From Halictus rubicundus (taxonomy: Eukaryota > Arthropoda > Insecta > Hymenoptera > Halictidae): a DNA stretch of 64,000 bases. Where the stretch lies: the NCBI RefSeq assembly GCF_050948215.1, contig NW_027489031.1, positions 78,619-142,618 on the forward strand, written 5' to 3'. How positions within the stretch are numbered: the stretch's first letter is position 1; each line of letters opens with the position of its first letter. The notes under the pieces were generated by a model that worked only from the letters and a program-made list of their open reading frames with translations, did no database searches and was not told the DNA's origin. Shown here in pieces: positions 25,901 to 40,300 of this stretch. The position numbers were made by a program, and so were the translations under genes.

Positions 25901-28000
25901 TCTATCCTATCCTATACTCTATCCTATCCTATCCTCTATCCTATCCTATCCTCTATCCTATCCTATCCTCTATCCTATCCTATCCTCTATCTTATCCTAT
26001 TCTCTATCCTATCCTATCCTATCCTATCCTATCCTCTATCCTATCCTATCCTATCCTCTATCCTATCTTATCCTCTATCCTATGCTATCCTCGATCCTGC
26101 CCTATTCTCTATCCCATCCTATCCTATCCTCTACCCTATCCTATCCTCTATCCTATCCTATCCTCTATCCTATCCTATCCTATCCTCTACCCTATCCTAT
26201 CCTCTATCCTATCCGATCCTCTATCCTATCCTATCCTCTATCCTATCCTATCCTATCCTCTATCCTATCCTATCCTACCCTCTATCCTATCCTATCTTCT
26301 ATCCTATCCTAACCTCTATCCTATCCTATCCTCTATCCTATCCTATCCTATCTTCTATCCTATCCTCTATCCTATCCTATCCTATCTTCTATCCTATCCT
26401 ATCCTCTATCCTATCCTACCCTCTATCCTATCCTATCCTATCCTCTATCATATCCTATCCTCTATCCTATCCTATCCTCCATCCTATCCTATCCTCTATG
26501 CTATCCTATCCTCTATCCTATCCTATCCTCTATCCTATCCTATCATCTATCCTATAATATCATCTATCCTATCCAATCTTCTATCCTATCCTATCCTCTA
26601 TCCTATCCTACCCTCTATCCTATCCTATCCTATCCTCTATCATATCCTATCCTCTATCCTATCCTATCCTCTATCCTATCCTATCTTCTATCCTATCTTC
26701 TATCCTATCATCTATCCTATCCTATCCTCTATCCTATCCTATCTTCTATCCTATCCTATCCTCTATCCAATTATATCCTCTATCCTATCCTATCCTCTAT
26801 CCTATCCTATCCTCTATACTATCCTATCCTCTATCCTATCCTATCCTCTATCCTATCCTATCCTCTATCCCATCCTATCCTCTATCCTATCCTATCCTCT
26901 ATCCTATCCTATCCTCTATCCTATCCTATCCTCTATCCTATCCTATCTTCTATCCTATCTTCAATCCTATCATCTATCCTATCCTATCCTCTATCCTATC
27001 CTATCCTCTATACTATCCTATCCTCTATCCTATCCTATCCTCTATTCTATCCTATCCTCTATCCCATCCTATCCTCTATCCTATCCTATCCTCTATCCTA
27101 TCCTATCCTCTATCCTATCCTATACTCTATCCTATCCTATCCTCTATCCTATCCTATCCTCTATCCTATCCGATCCTCTATCCTATCCTATCCTATATCC
27201 TATCCTATCCTCTATCCTATCCTATCCTCTATCCTATCCTATCCTCTATCCTATCCTATCCTCTATCCTATCCTATCCTCTATCCTATCCTATCCTCTAT
27301 CTTATCCTATTCTCTATCCTATCCTATCCTATCCTATCCTATCCTCTATCCTATCCTATCCTATCCTCTATCCTATCTTATCCTCTATCCTATGCTATCC
27401 TCGATCCTGCCCTATTCTCTATCCCATCCTATCCTATCCTCTACCCTATCCTATCCTCTATCCTATCCTATCCTCTATCCTATCCTATCCTCTATCCTAT
27501 CCTATCCTATCCTCTACCCTATCCTATCCTCTATCCTATCCGATCCTCTATCCTATCCTATCCTCTATCCTATCCTATCCTATCCTCTATCCTATCCTAT
27601 CCTATCCTCTATCCTATCCTATCTTCTATCCTATCCTATCCTCTATCCTATCCTATCCTCTATCCTATCCTATCCTATCTTCTATCCTATCCTCTATCCT
27701 ATCCTATCCTATCTTCTATCCTATCCTATCCTCTATCCTATCCTACCCTCTATCCTATCCTATCCTATCCTCTATCATATCCTATCCTCTATCCTATCCT
27801 ATCCTCTATCCTATCTTATCCTGTATGCTATCCTATCCTCTGTCCTATCCTATCCTCTATCCTATCCTATCATCTATCCTATCCTCTATCCTATCCTCTA
27901 TCATATGCTATCCTCAATCGAATCCTATCCTATCCTCTATCCTATAATATCATCTATCCTATCCAATCTTCTATCCTATCCTATCCTCTATCCTATCCTA
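25901..28000. repeat. Block B, copy 2 of the 7.13-kb-offset duplication
   Basis: This is the counterpart of 18.8-20.9 kb: CTCGATCC boxes at 26082 and 27392, TATAATATC at 26555, CTTCAATCC at 26962 and the CATATG box at 27905. One visible private change is CTACCC for CTATCC near 26.28 kb. The match ends near 28.0 kb, where an extra CTACCC monomer appears. Confidence 0.85.
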
Positions 28001-31000
28001 CCCTCTATCCTATCCTATCCTACCCTCTATCCTATCCTATCCTATCCTCTATCATATCCTATCCTCTATCCTATCCTATCCTCTATCCTATCCTATCTTC
28101 TATCCTATCTTCTATCCTATCATCTATCCTATCCTATCCTCTATCCTATCCTATCTTCTATCCTATCCTATCCTCTATCCAATTATATCCTCTATCCTAT
28201 CCTATCCTCTATCCTATCCTATCCTCTATACTATCCTATCCTCTATCCTATCCTATCCTCTATCCTATCCTATCCTCTATCCCATCCTATCCTCTATCCT
28301 ATCCTATCCTCTATCCTATCCTATCCTCTATCCTATCCTATACTCTATCCTATCCTATCCTCTATCCTATCCTATACTCTATCCTATCCTATCCTCTATC
28401 CTATCCTATCCTATCTTCTATCCTATCCTATCCTCTATCCTATCCTATCCTCTATCCTATCGTATCCTCTATCCTATCCTATCCTCTATCCTACCTTATC
28501 CTCTATCCTATCCTATCCTCTATCCTATCCTATCCTCTATCCTATCCTATCCTATCTTCTATCCTATCCTCTATCCTATCCTATCCTATCCTCTATCCTA
28601 TCCTATCCTCTATGCTATCCTATCCTCTATCCTATCCTATCCTCTATCCTATCCTATCCTCTATCCTATCCTATCCTCTATCCTATCCTATCCTATATCC
28701 TATCCTATCCTCTATCCTATCCTATCCTCTATCCTATCCTATCCTCTATCCTATCCTATCCTCTATCCTATCCTATCCTCTATCCTATCCTATCCTCTAT
28801 CCTATCCTATCTTCTATCCTATCCTATCCTATCCTATCCTATCCTATCTTCTATCCTATCCTATCCTCTATCCTATCCTACCCTCTATCCTATCCTATCC
28901 TATCCTCTATCATATCCTATCCTCTATCCTATCCTATCCTCCATCCTATCCTATCCTCTATGCTATCCTATCCTCTATCCTATCCTATCCTCTATCCTAT
29001 CCTATCATCTATCCTATAATATCATCTATCCTATCCAATCTTCTATCCTATCCTATCCTCTATCCTATCCTACCCTCTATCCTATCCTATCCTATCCTCT
29101 ATCATATCCTATCCTCTATCCTATCCTATCCTCTATCCTATCCTATCTTCTATCCTATCTTCTATCCTATCATCTATCCTATCCTATCCTCTATCCTATC
29201 CTATCTTCTATCCTATCCTATCCTCTATCCAATTATATCCTCTATCCTATCCTATCCTCTATCCTATCCTATCCTCTATACTATCCTATCCTCTATCCTA
29301 TCCTATCCTCTATCCTATCCTATCCTCTATCCCATCCTATCCTCTATCCTATCCTATCCTCTATCCTATCCTATCCTCTATCCTATCCTATCCTCTATCC
29401 TATCCTATCTTCTATCCTATCTTCAATCCTATCATCTATCCTATCCTATCCTCTATCCTATCCTATCCTCTATACTATCCTATCCTCTATCCTATCCTAT
29501 CCTCTATTCTATCCTATCCTCTATCCCATCCTATCCTCTATCCTATCCTATCCTCTATCCTATCCTATCCTCTATCCTATCCTATACTCTATCCTATCCT
29601 ATCCTCTATCCTATCCTATCCTCTATCCTATCCGATCCTCTATCCTATCCTATCCTATATCCTATCCTATCCTCTATCCTATCCTATCCTCTATCCTATC
29701 CTATCCTCTATCCTATCCTATCCTCTATCCTATCCTATCCTCTATCCTATCCTATCCTCTATCTTATCCTATTCTCTATCCTATCCTATCCTATCCTATC
29801 CTATCCTCTATCCTATCCTATCCTATCCTCTATCCTATCTTATCCTCTATCCTATGCTATCCTCGATCCTGCCCTATTCTCTATCCCATCCTATCCTATC
29901 CTCTACCCTATCCTATCCTCTATCCTATCCTATCCTCTATCCTATCCTATCCTCTATCCTATCCTATCCTATCCTCTACCCTATCCTATCCTCTATCCTA
30001 TCCGATCCTCTATCCTATCCTATCCTCTATCCTATCCTATCCTATCCTCTATCCTATCCTATCCTATCCTCTATCCTATCCTATCTTCTATCCTATCCTA
30101 TCCTCTATCCTATCCTATCCTCTATCCTATCCTATCCTATCTTCTATCCTATCCTCTATCCTATCCTATCCTATCTTCTATCCTATCCTATCCTCTATCC
30201 TATCCTACCCTCTATCCTATCCTATCCTATCCTCTATCATATCCTATCCTCTATCCTATCCTATCCTCTATCCTATCTTATCCTGTATGCTATCCTATCC
30301 TCTGTCCTATCCTATCCTCTATCCTATCCTATCATCTATCCTATCCTCTATCCTATCCTCTATCATATGCTATCCTCAATCGAATCCTATCCTATCCTCT
30401 ATCCTATAATATCATCTATCCTATCCAATCTTCTATCCTATCCTATCCTCTATCCTATCCTACCCTCTATCCTATCCTATCCTATCCTCTATCATATCCT
30501 ATCCTCTATCCTATCCTATCCTCTATCCTATCCTATCTTCTATCCTATCTTCTATCCTATCATCTATCCTATCCTATCCTCTATCCTATCCTATCTTCTA
30601 TCCTATCCTATCCTCTATCCAATTATATCCTCTATCCTATCCTATCCTCTATCCTATCCTATCCTCTATACTATCCTATCCTCTATCCTATCCTATCCTC
30701 TATCCTATCCTATCCTCTATCCCATCCTATCCTCTATCCTATCCTATCCTCTATCCTATCCTATCCTCTATCCTATCCTATACTCTATCCTATCCTATCC
30801 TCTATCCTATCCTATACTCTATCCTATCCTATCCTCTATCCTATCCTATCCTATCTTCTATCCTATCCTATCCTCTATCCAATCCTATCCTCTATCCTAT
30901 CCTATCCTCTATCCTATCGTATCCTCTATCCTATCCTATCCTCTATCCTACCTTATCCTCTATCCTATCCTATCCTCTATCCTATCCTATCCTCTATCCT

Positions 31001-33100
31001 ATCCTATCCTATCTTCTATCCTATCCTCTATCCTATCCTATCCTATCCTCTATCCTATCCTATCCTCTATGCTATCCTATCCTCTATCCTATCCTATCCT
31101 CTATCCTATCCTATCCTCTATCCTATCCTATCCTCTATCCTATCCTATCCTATATCCTATCCTATCCTCTATCCTATCCTATCCTCTATCCTATCCTATC
31201 CTCTATCCTATCCTATCCTCTATCCTATCCTATCCTCTATCCTATCCTATCCTCTATCTTATCCTATTCTCTATCCTATCCTATCCTATCCTATCCTATC
31301 CTCTATCCTATCCTATCCTCTATCCTATCCTATCCTCTATCTTATCCTATTCTCTATCCTATCCTATCCTATCCTATCCTATCCTCTATCCTATCCTATC
31401 CTATCCTCTATCCTATCTTATCCTCTATCCTATGCTATCCTCGATCCTGCCCTATTCTCTATCCCATCCTATCCTATCCTCTACCCTATCCTATCCTCTA
31501 TCCTATCCTATCCTCTATCCTATCCTATCCTCTATCCTATCCTATCCTATCCTCTACCCTATCCTATCCTCTATCCTATCCGATCCTCTATCCTATCCTA
31601 TCCTCTATCCTATCCTATCCTATCCTCTATCCTATCCTATCCTATCCTCTATCCTATCCTATCTTCTATCCTATCCTATCCTCTATCCTATCCTATCCTC
31701 TATCCTATCCTATCCTATCTTCTATCCTATCCTCTATCCTATCCTATCCTATCTTCTATCCTATCCTATCCTCTATCCTATCCTACCCTCTATCCTATCC
31801 TATCCTATCCTCTATCATATCCTTTCCTCTATCCTATCCTATCCTCTATCCTATCTTATCCTGTATGCTATCCTATCCTCTGTCCTATCCTATCCTCTAT
31901 CCTATCCTATCATCTATCCTATCCTCTATCCTATCCTCTATCATATGCTATCCTCAATCGAATCCTATCCTATCCTCTATCCTATAATATCATCTATCCT
32001 ATCCAATCTTCTATCCTATCCTATCCTCTATCCTATCCTACCCTCTATCCTATCCTATCCTATCCTCTATCATATCCTATCCTCTATCCTATCCTATCCT
32101 CTATCCTATCCTATCTTCTATCCTATCTTCTATCCTATCATCTATCCTATCCTATCCTCTATCCTATCCTATCTTCTATCCTATCCTATCCTCTATCCAA
32201 TTATATCCTCTATCCTATCCTATCCTCTATCCTATCCTATCCTCTATACTATCCTATCCTCTATCCTATCCTATCCTCTATCCTATCCTATCCTCTATCC
32301 CATCCTATCCTCTATCCTATCCTATCCTCTATCCTATCCTATCCTCTATCCTATCCTATACTCTATCCTATCCTATCCTCTATCCTATCCTATACTCTAT
32401 CCTATCCTATCCTCTATCCTATCCTATCCTCTATCCTATCCTATCTTCTATCCTATCCTATCCTCTATCCAATCCTATCCTCTATCCTATCCTATCCTCT
32501 ATCCTATCGTATCCTCTATCCTATCCTATCCTCTATCCTACCTTATCCTCTATCCTATCCTATCCTCTATCCTATCCTATCCTCTATCCTATCCTATCCT
32601 ATCTTCTATCCTATCCTCTATCCTATCCTATCCTATCCTCTATCCTATCCTATCCTCTATGCTATCCTATCCTCTATGCTATCCTATCCTCTATCCTATC
32701 CTATCCTCTATCCTAGCCTATCATCTATCCTATCCTCTATCCTATCCTATCTTCTATCCTATCTTCTATCCTATCATCTATCCTATCCTATCCTCTATCC
32801 AATTATATCCTCTATCCTATCCTATCCTCTATCCTATCCTATCCTCTATACTATCCTATCCTCTATCCTATCCTATCCTCTATCCTATCCTATCCTCTAT
32901 CCCATCCTATCCTCTATCCTATCCTATCCTCTATCCTATCCTATCCTCTATCCTATCCTATACTCTATCCTATCCTATCCTCTATCCTATCCTATACTCT
33001 ATCCTATCCTATCCTCTATCCTATCCTATCCTCTATCCTATCCTATCTTCTATCCTATCCTCTATCCTATCCTATCCTATCCTCCATCCTATCCTATCCT
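27392..33100. repeat. Three further copies of the CTCGATCC-to-CATATG module (27.4, 29.9, 31.4 kb)
   Basis: The module recurs with an identical internal spacing of 513 bp at 27392/27905, 29854/30367 and 31432/31945. Start-to-start distances are 2,462 and 1,578 bp. Each is preceded by the TTATCCTATTCTC variant and followed by TATAATATC and CCAATTATATCC boxes. A short 83-bp repetition of TTATCCTATTCTC lies at 31258/31341. A homogeneous 17-mer stretch fills about 28.6-28.8 kb. Confidence 0.83.
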
Positions 33101-34700
33101 CTATGCTATCCTATCCTCTATGCTATCCTATCCTCTATCCTATCCTATCCCCTATCCTATCCTATCATCTATCCTATCCTCTATCCTATCCTCTATCATA
33201 TGCTATCCTCAATCGAATCTTATCCTATCCTCTATCCTATAATATCATCTATCCTATCCAATCTTCTATCCTATCCTATCCTCTATCCTATAATATCATC
33301 TATCCTATCCAATCTTCTATCCTATCCTATCCTCTATCCTATCCTACCCTCTATCCTATCCTATCCTATCCTCTATCATATCCTATCCTCTATCCTATCC
33401 TATCCTCTATCCTATCAAATCTTCTATCCTATCTTCTATCCTATCATCTATCCTATCCTATCCACTATCCTATCCTATCTTCTATCCTATCCTATCCTCT
33501 ATCCAATTATATCCTCTATCCTATCCTATCCTATATCCTATCCTATCCTCTATACTATCCTATCCTCTATCCTATCCTATCCTCTATCCTATCCTATCCT
33601 CTATCCCATCCTATCCTCTATCCTATCCTATCCTCTATCCTATCCTATCCTCTATCCTATCCTATCCTATCCTCTATCCTATCCTATCTTCTATCCTATC
33701 TTCAATCCTATCATCTATCCTATCCTATCCTCTATCCTATCCTATCCTCTATACTATCCTATCCTCTATCCTATCCTATCCTCTATTCTATCCTATCCTC
33801 TATCCCATCCTATCCTCTATCCTATCCTATCCTCTATCCTATCCTATCCTCTATCCTATCCTATACTCTATCCTATCCTATCCTCTATCCTATCCTATCC
33901 TCTATCCTATCCGATCCTCTATCCTATCCTATCCTATATCCTATCCTATCCTCTATCCTATCCTATCCTCTATCCTATCCTATCCTCTATCCTATCCTAT
34001 CCTCTATCCTATCCTATCCTCTATCCAACCTATCCTCTATCTTATCCTATTCTCCATCCTATCCTATCCTATCCTATCCTATCCTCTATCCTATCCTATC
34101 CTATCCTCTATCCTATCTTATCCTCTATCCTATGCTATCCTCGATCCTGCCCTATTCTCTATCCCATCCTATCCTATCCTCTACCCTATCCTATCCTCTA
34201 TCCTAACCTATCCTCTATCCTATCCTATCCTATCCTCTACCCTATCCTATCCTCTATCCTATCCGATCCTCTATCCTATCCTATCCTCTATCCTATCCTA
34301 TCCTATCCTCTATCCTATCCTATCCTATCCTCTATCCTATCCTATCTTCTATCCTATCCTATCCTCTATCCTATCCTATCCTCTATCCTATCCTATCCTA
34401 TCTTCTATCCTATCCTCTATCCTATCCTATCCTATCTTCTATCCTATCCTATCCTCTATCCTATCCTACCCTCTATCCTATCCTATCCTATCCTCTATCA
34501 TATCCTATCCTCTATCCTATCCTATCCTCTATCCTATCCTATCCTCTATGCTATCCTATCCTCTATCCTATCCTATCCTCTATCCTATCCTATCATCTAT
34601 CCTATCCTCTACCTATCCTCTATCATATGCTATCCTCAATCGAATCCTATCCTATCCTCTATCCTATAATATCATCTATCCTATCCAATCTTCTATCCTA
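33101..34700. repeat. Block C, copy 1
   Basis: The block has a CATATG box at 33200, a doubled TATAATATC box at 33240/33291, TATCAAATC at 33416, a CTCGATCC box at 34132, ATTCTCCATCC near 34051, and a one-base-short CTACCTATCC just before the CATATG box at 34627. The same private variants recur near 38.5-40.1 kb (offset 5,412, then 5,408) and in part at 47.3-48.6 kb. A CTATCCAACC monomer at about 34021, missing one base, is private to this copy. Confidence 0.85.
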
Positions 34701-37700
34701 TCCTATCCTCTATCCTATCCTACCCTCTATCCTATCCTATCCTATCCTCTATCATATCCTATCCTCTATCCTATCCTATCCTCTATCCTATCCTATCTTC
34801 TATCCTATCTTCTATCCTATCATCTATCCTATCCTATCCTCTATCCTATCCTATCCTCTATCCTATCCTATCCTATCCTCTATCCTATCCTATCCTCTAT
34901 GCTATCCTATCCTCTATGCTATCCTATCCTCTATCCTATCCTATCCTCTATCCTAGCCTATCATCTATCCTATCCTCTATCCTATCCTCTATCATATGCT
35001 ATCCTCAATCGAATCTTATCCTATCCTCTATCATATGCTATCCTCAATCGAATCTTATCCTATCCTCTATCCTATAATATCATCTATCCTATCCAATCTT
35101 CTATCCTATCCTATCCTCTATCCTATCCTACCCTCTATCCTATCCTATCCTATCCTCTATCATATCCTATCCTCTATCCTATCCTATCCTCTATCCTATC
35201 CTATCTTCTATCCTATCTTCTATCCTATCATCTATCCTATCCTATCCACTATCCTATCCTATCTTCTATCCTATCCTATCTTCTATCCTATCCTATCCTC
35301 TATCCTATCCTATCCTCTATCCTATCCTATCCTATCTTCTATCCTATCCTCTATCCTATCCTATCCTATCTTCTATCCTATCCTATCCTCTATCCTATCC
35401 TACCCTCTATCCTATCCTATCCTATCCTCTATCATATCCTATCCTCTATCCTATCCTATCCTCTATCCTATCCTATCCTCTATGCTATCCTATCCTCTAT
35501 CCTATCCTATCCTCTATCCTATCCTATCATCTATCCTATCCTCTATCCTATCCTCTATCATATGCTATCCTCAATCGAATCCTATCCTATCCTCTATCCT
35601 ATAATATCATCTATCTTATCCAATCTTCTATCCTATCCTATCCTCTATCCTATCCTACCCTCTATCCTATCCTATCCTATCCTCTATCATATCCTATCCT
35701 CTATCCTATCCTATCCTCTATCCTATCCTATCTTCTATCCTATCTTCTATCCTATCATCTATCCTATCCTATCCTCTATCCTATCCTATCTTCTATCCTA
35801 TCCTATCCTCTATCCAATTATATCCTCTATCCTATCCTATCCTCTATCCTATCCTATCCTCTATACTATCCTATCCTCTATCCTATCCTATCCTCTAACC
35901 TATCCTATCCTCTATCCCATCCTATCCTCTATCCTATCCTATCCTCTATCCTATCCTATCCTCTATCCTATCCTATACTCTATCCTATCCTATCCTCTAT
36001 CCTATCCTATACTCTATCCTATCCTATCCTCTATCCTATCCTATCCTCTATCCTATCCTATCTTCTATCCCATCCTATCCTCTATCCTATCCTATCCTCT
36101 ATCCTATCCTATCCTCTATCCTATCCTATACTCTATCCTATCCTATCCTCTATCCTATCCTATACTCTATCCTATCCTATCCTCTATCCTATCCTATCCT
36201 ATCTTCTATCCTATCCTCTATCCTATCCTATCCTATCCTCTATCCTATCCTATCCTCTATGCTATCCTATCCTCTATGCTATCCTATCCTCTATCCTATC
36301 CTATCCTCTATCCTATCCTATCATCTATCCTATCCTCTATCCTATCCTCTATCATATGCTATCCTCAATCGAATCTTATCCTATCCTCTATCCTATAATA
36401 TCATCTATCCTATCCAATCTTCTATCCTATCCTATCCTCTATCCTATCCTACCCTCTATCCTATCCTATCCTATCCTCTATCATATCCTATCCTCTATCC
36501 TATCCTATCCTCTATCCTATCCTATCTTCTATCCTATCTTCTATCCTATCATCTATCCTATCCTATCCACTATCCTATCCTATCCTCTATCCTATCCTAT
36601 CCTCTATCCTATCCTATCCTCTATACTATCCTATCCTCTATCCTATCCTATCCTCTATCCTATCCTATCCTCTATCCCATCCTATCCTCTATCCTATCCT
36701 ATCCTCTATCCTATCCTATCCTCTATCCTATCCTATACTCTATCCTATCCTATCCTCTATCCTATCCTATCCTCTATCCTATCCTATCCTCTATCCTATC
36801 CTATCCTCTATCCTATCCTATCCTCTATCCTATCCTATCCTCTATCCTATCCTATCCTATCCTCTACCCTATCCTATCCTCTATCCTATCCGATCCTCTA
36901 TCCTATCCTATCCTCTATCCTATCCTATCCTATCCTCTATCCTATCCTATCCTATCCTCTATCCTATCCTATCTTCTATCCTATCCTATCCTCTATCCTA
37001 TCCTATCCTCTATCCTATCCTATCCTATCTTCTATCCTATCCTCTATCCTATCCTATCCTATCTTCTATCCTATCCTATCCTCTATCCTATCCTACCCTC
37101 TATCCTATCCTATCCTATCCTCTATCATATCCTATCCTCTATCCTATCCTATCCTCTATCCTATCTTATCCTGTATGCTATCCTATCCTCTGTCCTATCC
37201 TATCCTCTATCCTATCCTATCATCTATCCTATCCTCTATCCTATCCTCTATCATATGCTATCCTCAATCGAATCCTATCCTATCCTCTATCCTATAATAT
37301 CATCTATCCTATCCAATCTTCTATCCTATCCTATCCTCTATCCTATCCTACCCTCTATCCTATCCTATCCTATCCTCTATCATATCCTATCCTCTATCCT
37401 ATCCTATCCTCTATCCTATCCTATCTTCTATCCTATCTTCTATTCTATCATCTATCCTATCCTATCCTCTATCCTATCCTATCTTCTATCCTATCCTATC
37501 CTCTATCCAATTATATCTTCTATCCTATCCTATCCTCTATCCAATTATATCCTCTATCCTATCCTATCCTCTATCCTATCCTATCCTTTATACTATCCTA
37601 TCCTCTATCCTATCCTATCCTCTATCCTATCCTATCCTCTATCCCATCCTATCCTCTATCCTATCCTATCCTCTATCCTATCCTATCCTCTATCCTATCC

Positions 37701-38800
37701 TATACTCTATCCTATCCTATCCTCTATCCTATCCTATACTCTATCCTATCCTATCCTCTATCCTATCCTATCCTCTATCCTATCCTATCTTCTATCCTAT
37801 CCTATCCTCTATCCAATCCTATCCTCTATCCTATCCTATCCTCTATCCTATCGTATCCTCTATCCTATCCTATCCTCTATCCTACCTTATCCTCTATCCT
37901 ATCCTATCCTCTATCCTATCCTATCCTCTATCCTATCCTATCCTCTATCCTATCCTATCCTCTATCCTATCCTATCCTATCTTCTATCCTATCCTCTATC
38001 CTATCCTATCCTATCCTCTATCCTATCCTATCCTCTATGCTATCCTATCCTCTATGCTATCCTATCCTCTATCCTATCCTATCCTCTATCCTAGCCTATC
38101 ATCTATCCTATCCTCTATCCTATCCTATCTTCTATCCTATCTTCTATCCTATCATCTATCCTATCCTATCCTCTATCCTATCCTATCTTCTATCCTATCC
38201 TATCCTCTATCCAATTATATCCTCTATCCTATCCTATCCTCTATCCTATCCTATCCTCTATACTATCCTATCCTCTATCCTATCCTATCCTCTATCCTAT
38301 CCTATCCTCTATCCCATCCTATCCTCTATCCTATCCTATCCTCTATCCTATCCTATCCTCTATCCTATCCTATACTCTATCCTATCCTATCCTCTATCCT
38401 ATCCTATACTCTATCCTATCCTATCCTCTATCCTATCCTATCCTCTATCCTATCCTATCTTCTATCCTATCCTCTATCCTATCCTATCCTATCCTCCATC
38501 CTATCCTATCCTCTATGCTATCCTATCCTCTATGCTATCCTATCCTCTATCCTATCCTATCCCCTATCCTATCCTATCATCTATCCTATCCTCTATCCTA
38601 TCCTCTATCATATGCTATCCTCAATCGAATCTTATCCTATCCTCTATCCTATAATATCATCTATCCTATCCAATCTTCTATCCTATCCTATCCTCTATCC
38701 TATAATATCATCTATCCTATCCAATCTTCTATCCTATCCTATCCTCTATCCTATCCTACCCTCTATCCTATCCTATCCTATCCTCTATCATATCCTATCC
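34627..38800. repeat. Block D, copy 1 of a 13,915-bp-offset duplication
   Basis: CATATG boxes at 34627, 34996, 35035, 35562, 36356 and 37255 have spacings 369, 39, 527, 794 and 899. The same series of five spacings recurs from 48542, each box exactly 13,915 bp on. A private CTTATCC change right after the TATAATATC box is shared at 35616 and 49531. The close pair 34996/35035 is a 39-bp micro-duplication of the box. The unrelated-looking open frames of 202 and 313 codons are identical between copies. Confidence 0.92.
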
Positions 38801-40300
38801 TCTATCCTATCCTATCCTCTATCCTATCAAATCTTCTATCCTATCTTCTATCCTATCATCTATCCTATCCTATCCACTATCCTATCCTATCTTCTATCCT
38901 ATCCTATCCTCTATCCAATTATATCCTCTATCCTATCCTATCCTATATCCTATCCTATCCTCTATACTATCCTATCCTCTATCCTATCCTATCCTCTATC
39001 CTATCCTATCCTCTATCCCATCCTATCCTCTATCCTATCCTATCCTCTATCCTATCCTATCCTCTATCCTATCCTATCCTCTATCCTATCCTATCTTCTA
39101 TCCTATCTTCAATCCTATCATCTATCCTATCCTATCCTCTATCCTATCCTATCCTCTATACTATCCTATCCTCTATCCTATCCTATCCTCTATTCTATCC
39201 TATCCTCTATCCCATCCTATCCTCTATCCTATCCTATCCTCTATCCTATCCTATCCTCTATCCTATCCTATACTCTATCCTATCCTATCCTCTATCCTAT
39301 CCTATCCTCTATCCTATCCGATCCTCTATCCTATCCTATCCTATATCCTATCCTATCCTCTATCCTATCCTATCCTCTATCCTATCCTATCCTCTATCCT
39401 ATCCTATCCTCTATCCTATCCTATCCTCTATCCTATCCTATCCTCTATCTTATCCTATTCTCCATCCTATCCTATCCTATCCTATCCTATCCTCTATCCT
39501 ATCCTATCCTATCCTCTATCCTATCTTATCCTCTATCCTATGCTATCCTCGATCCTGCCCTATTCTCTATCCCATCCTATCCTATCCTCTACCCTATCCT
39601 ATCCTCTATCCTAACCTATCCTCTATCCTATCCTATCCTATCCTCTACCCTATCCTATCCTCTATCCTATCCGATCCTCTATCCTATCCTATCCTCTATC
39701 CTATCCTATCCTATCCTCTATCCTATCCTATCCTATCCTCTATCCTATCCTATCTTCTATCCTATCCTATCCTCTATCCTATCCTATCCTCTATCCTATC
39801 CTATCCTATCTTCTATCCTATCCTCTATCCTATCCTATCCTATCTTCTATCCTATCCTATCCTCTATCCTATCCTACCCTCTATCCTATCCTATCCTATC
39901 CTCTATCATATCCTATCCTCTATCCTATCCTATCCTCTATCCTATCCTATCCTCTATGCTATCCTATCCTCTATCCTATCCTATCCTCTATCCTATCCTA
40001 TCATCTATCCTATCCTCTACCTATCCTCTATCATATGCTATCCTCAATCGAATCCTATCCTATCCTCTATCCTATAATATCATCTATCCTATCCAATCTT
40101 CTATCCTATCCTATCCTCTATCCTATCCTACCCTCTATCCTATCCTATCCTATCCTCTATCATATCCTATCCTCTATCCTATCCTATCCTCTATCCTATC
40201 CTATCTTCTATCCTATCTTCTATCCTATCATCTATCCTATCCTATCCTCTATCCTATCCTATCTTCTATCCTATCCTATCCTCTATCCAATTATATCCTC
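38500..40300. repeat. Block C, copy 2
   Basis: The CATATG box is at 38612, the doubled TATAATATC at 38652/38703, TATCAAATC at 38828, the CTCGATCC box at 39540 and the CATATG box at 40035, again preceded by the one-base-short CTACCTATCC. The part from 38828 to 40035 recurs 8,507 bp on at 47335-48542. Confidence 0.87.
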
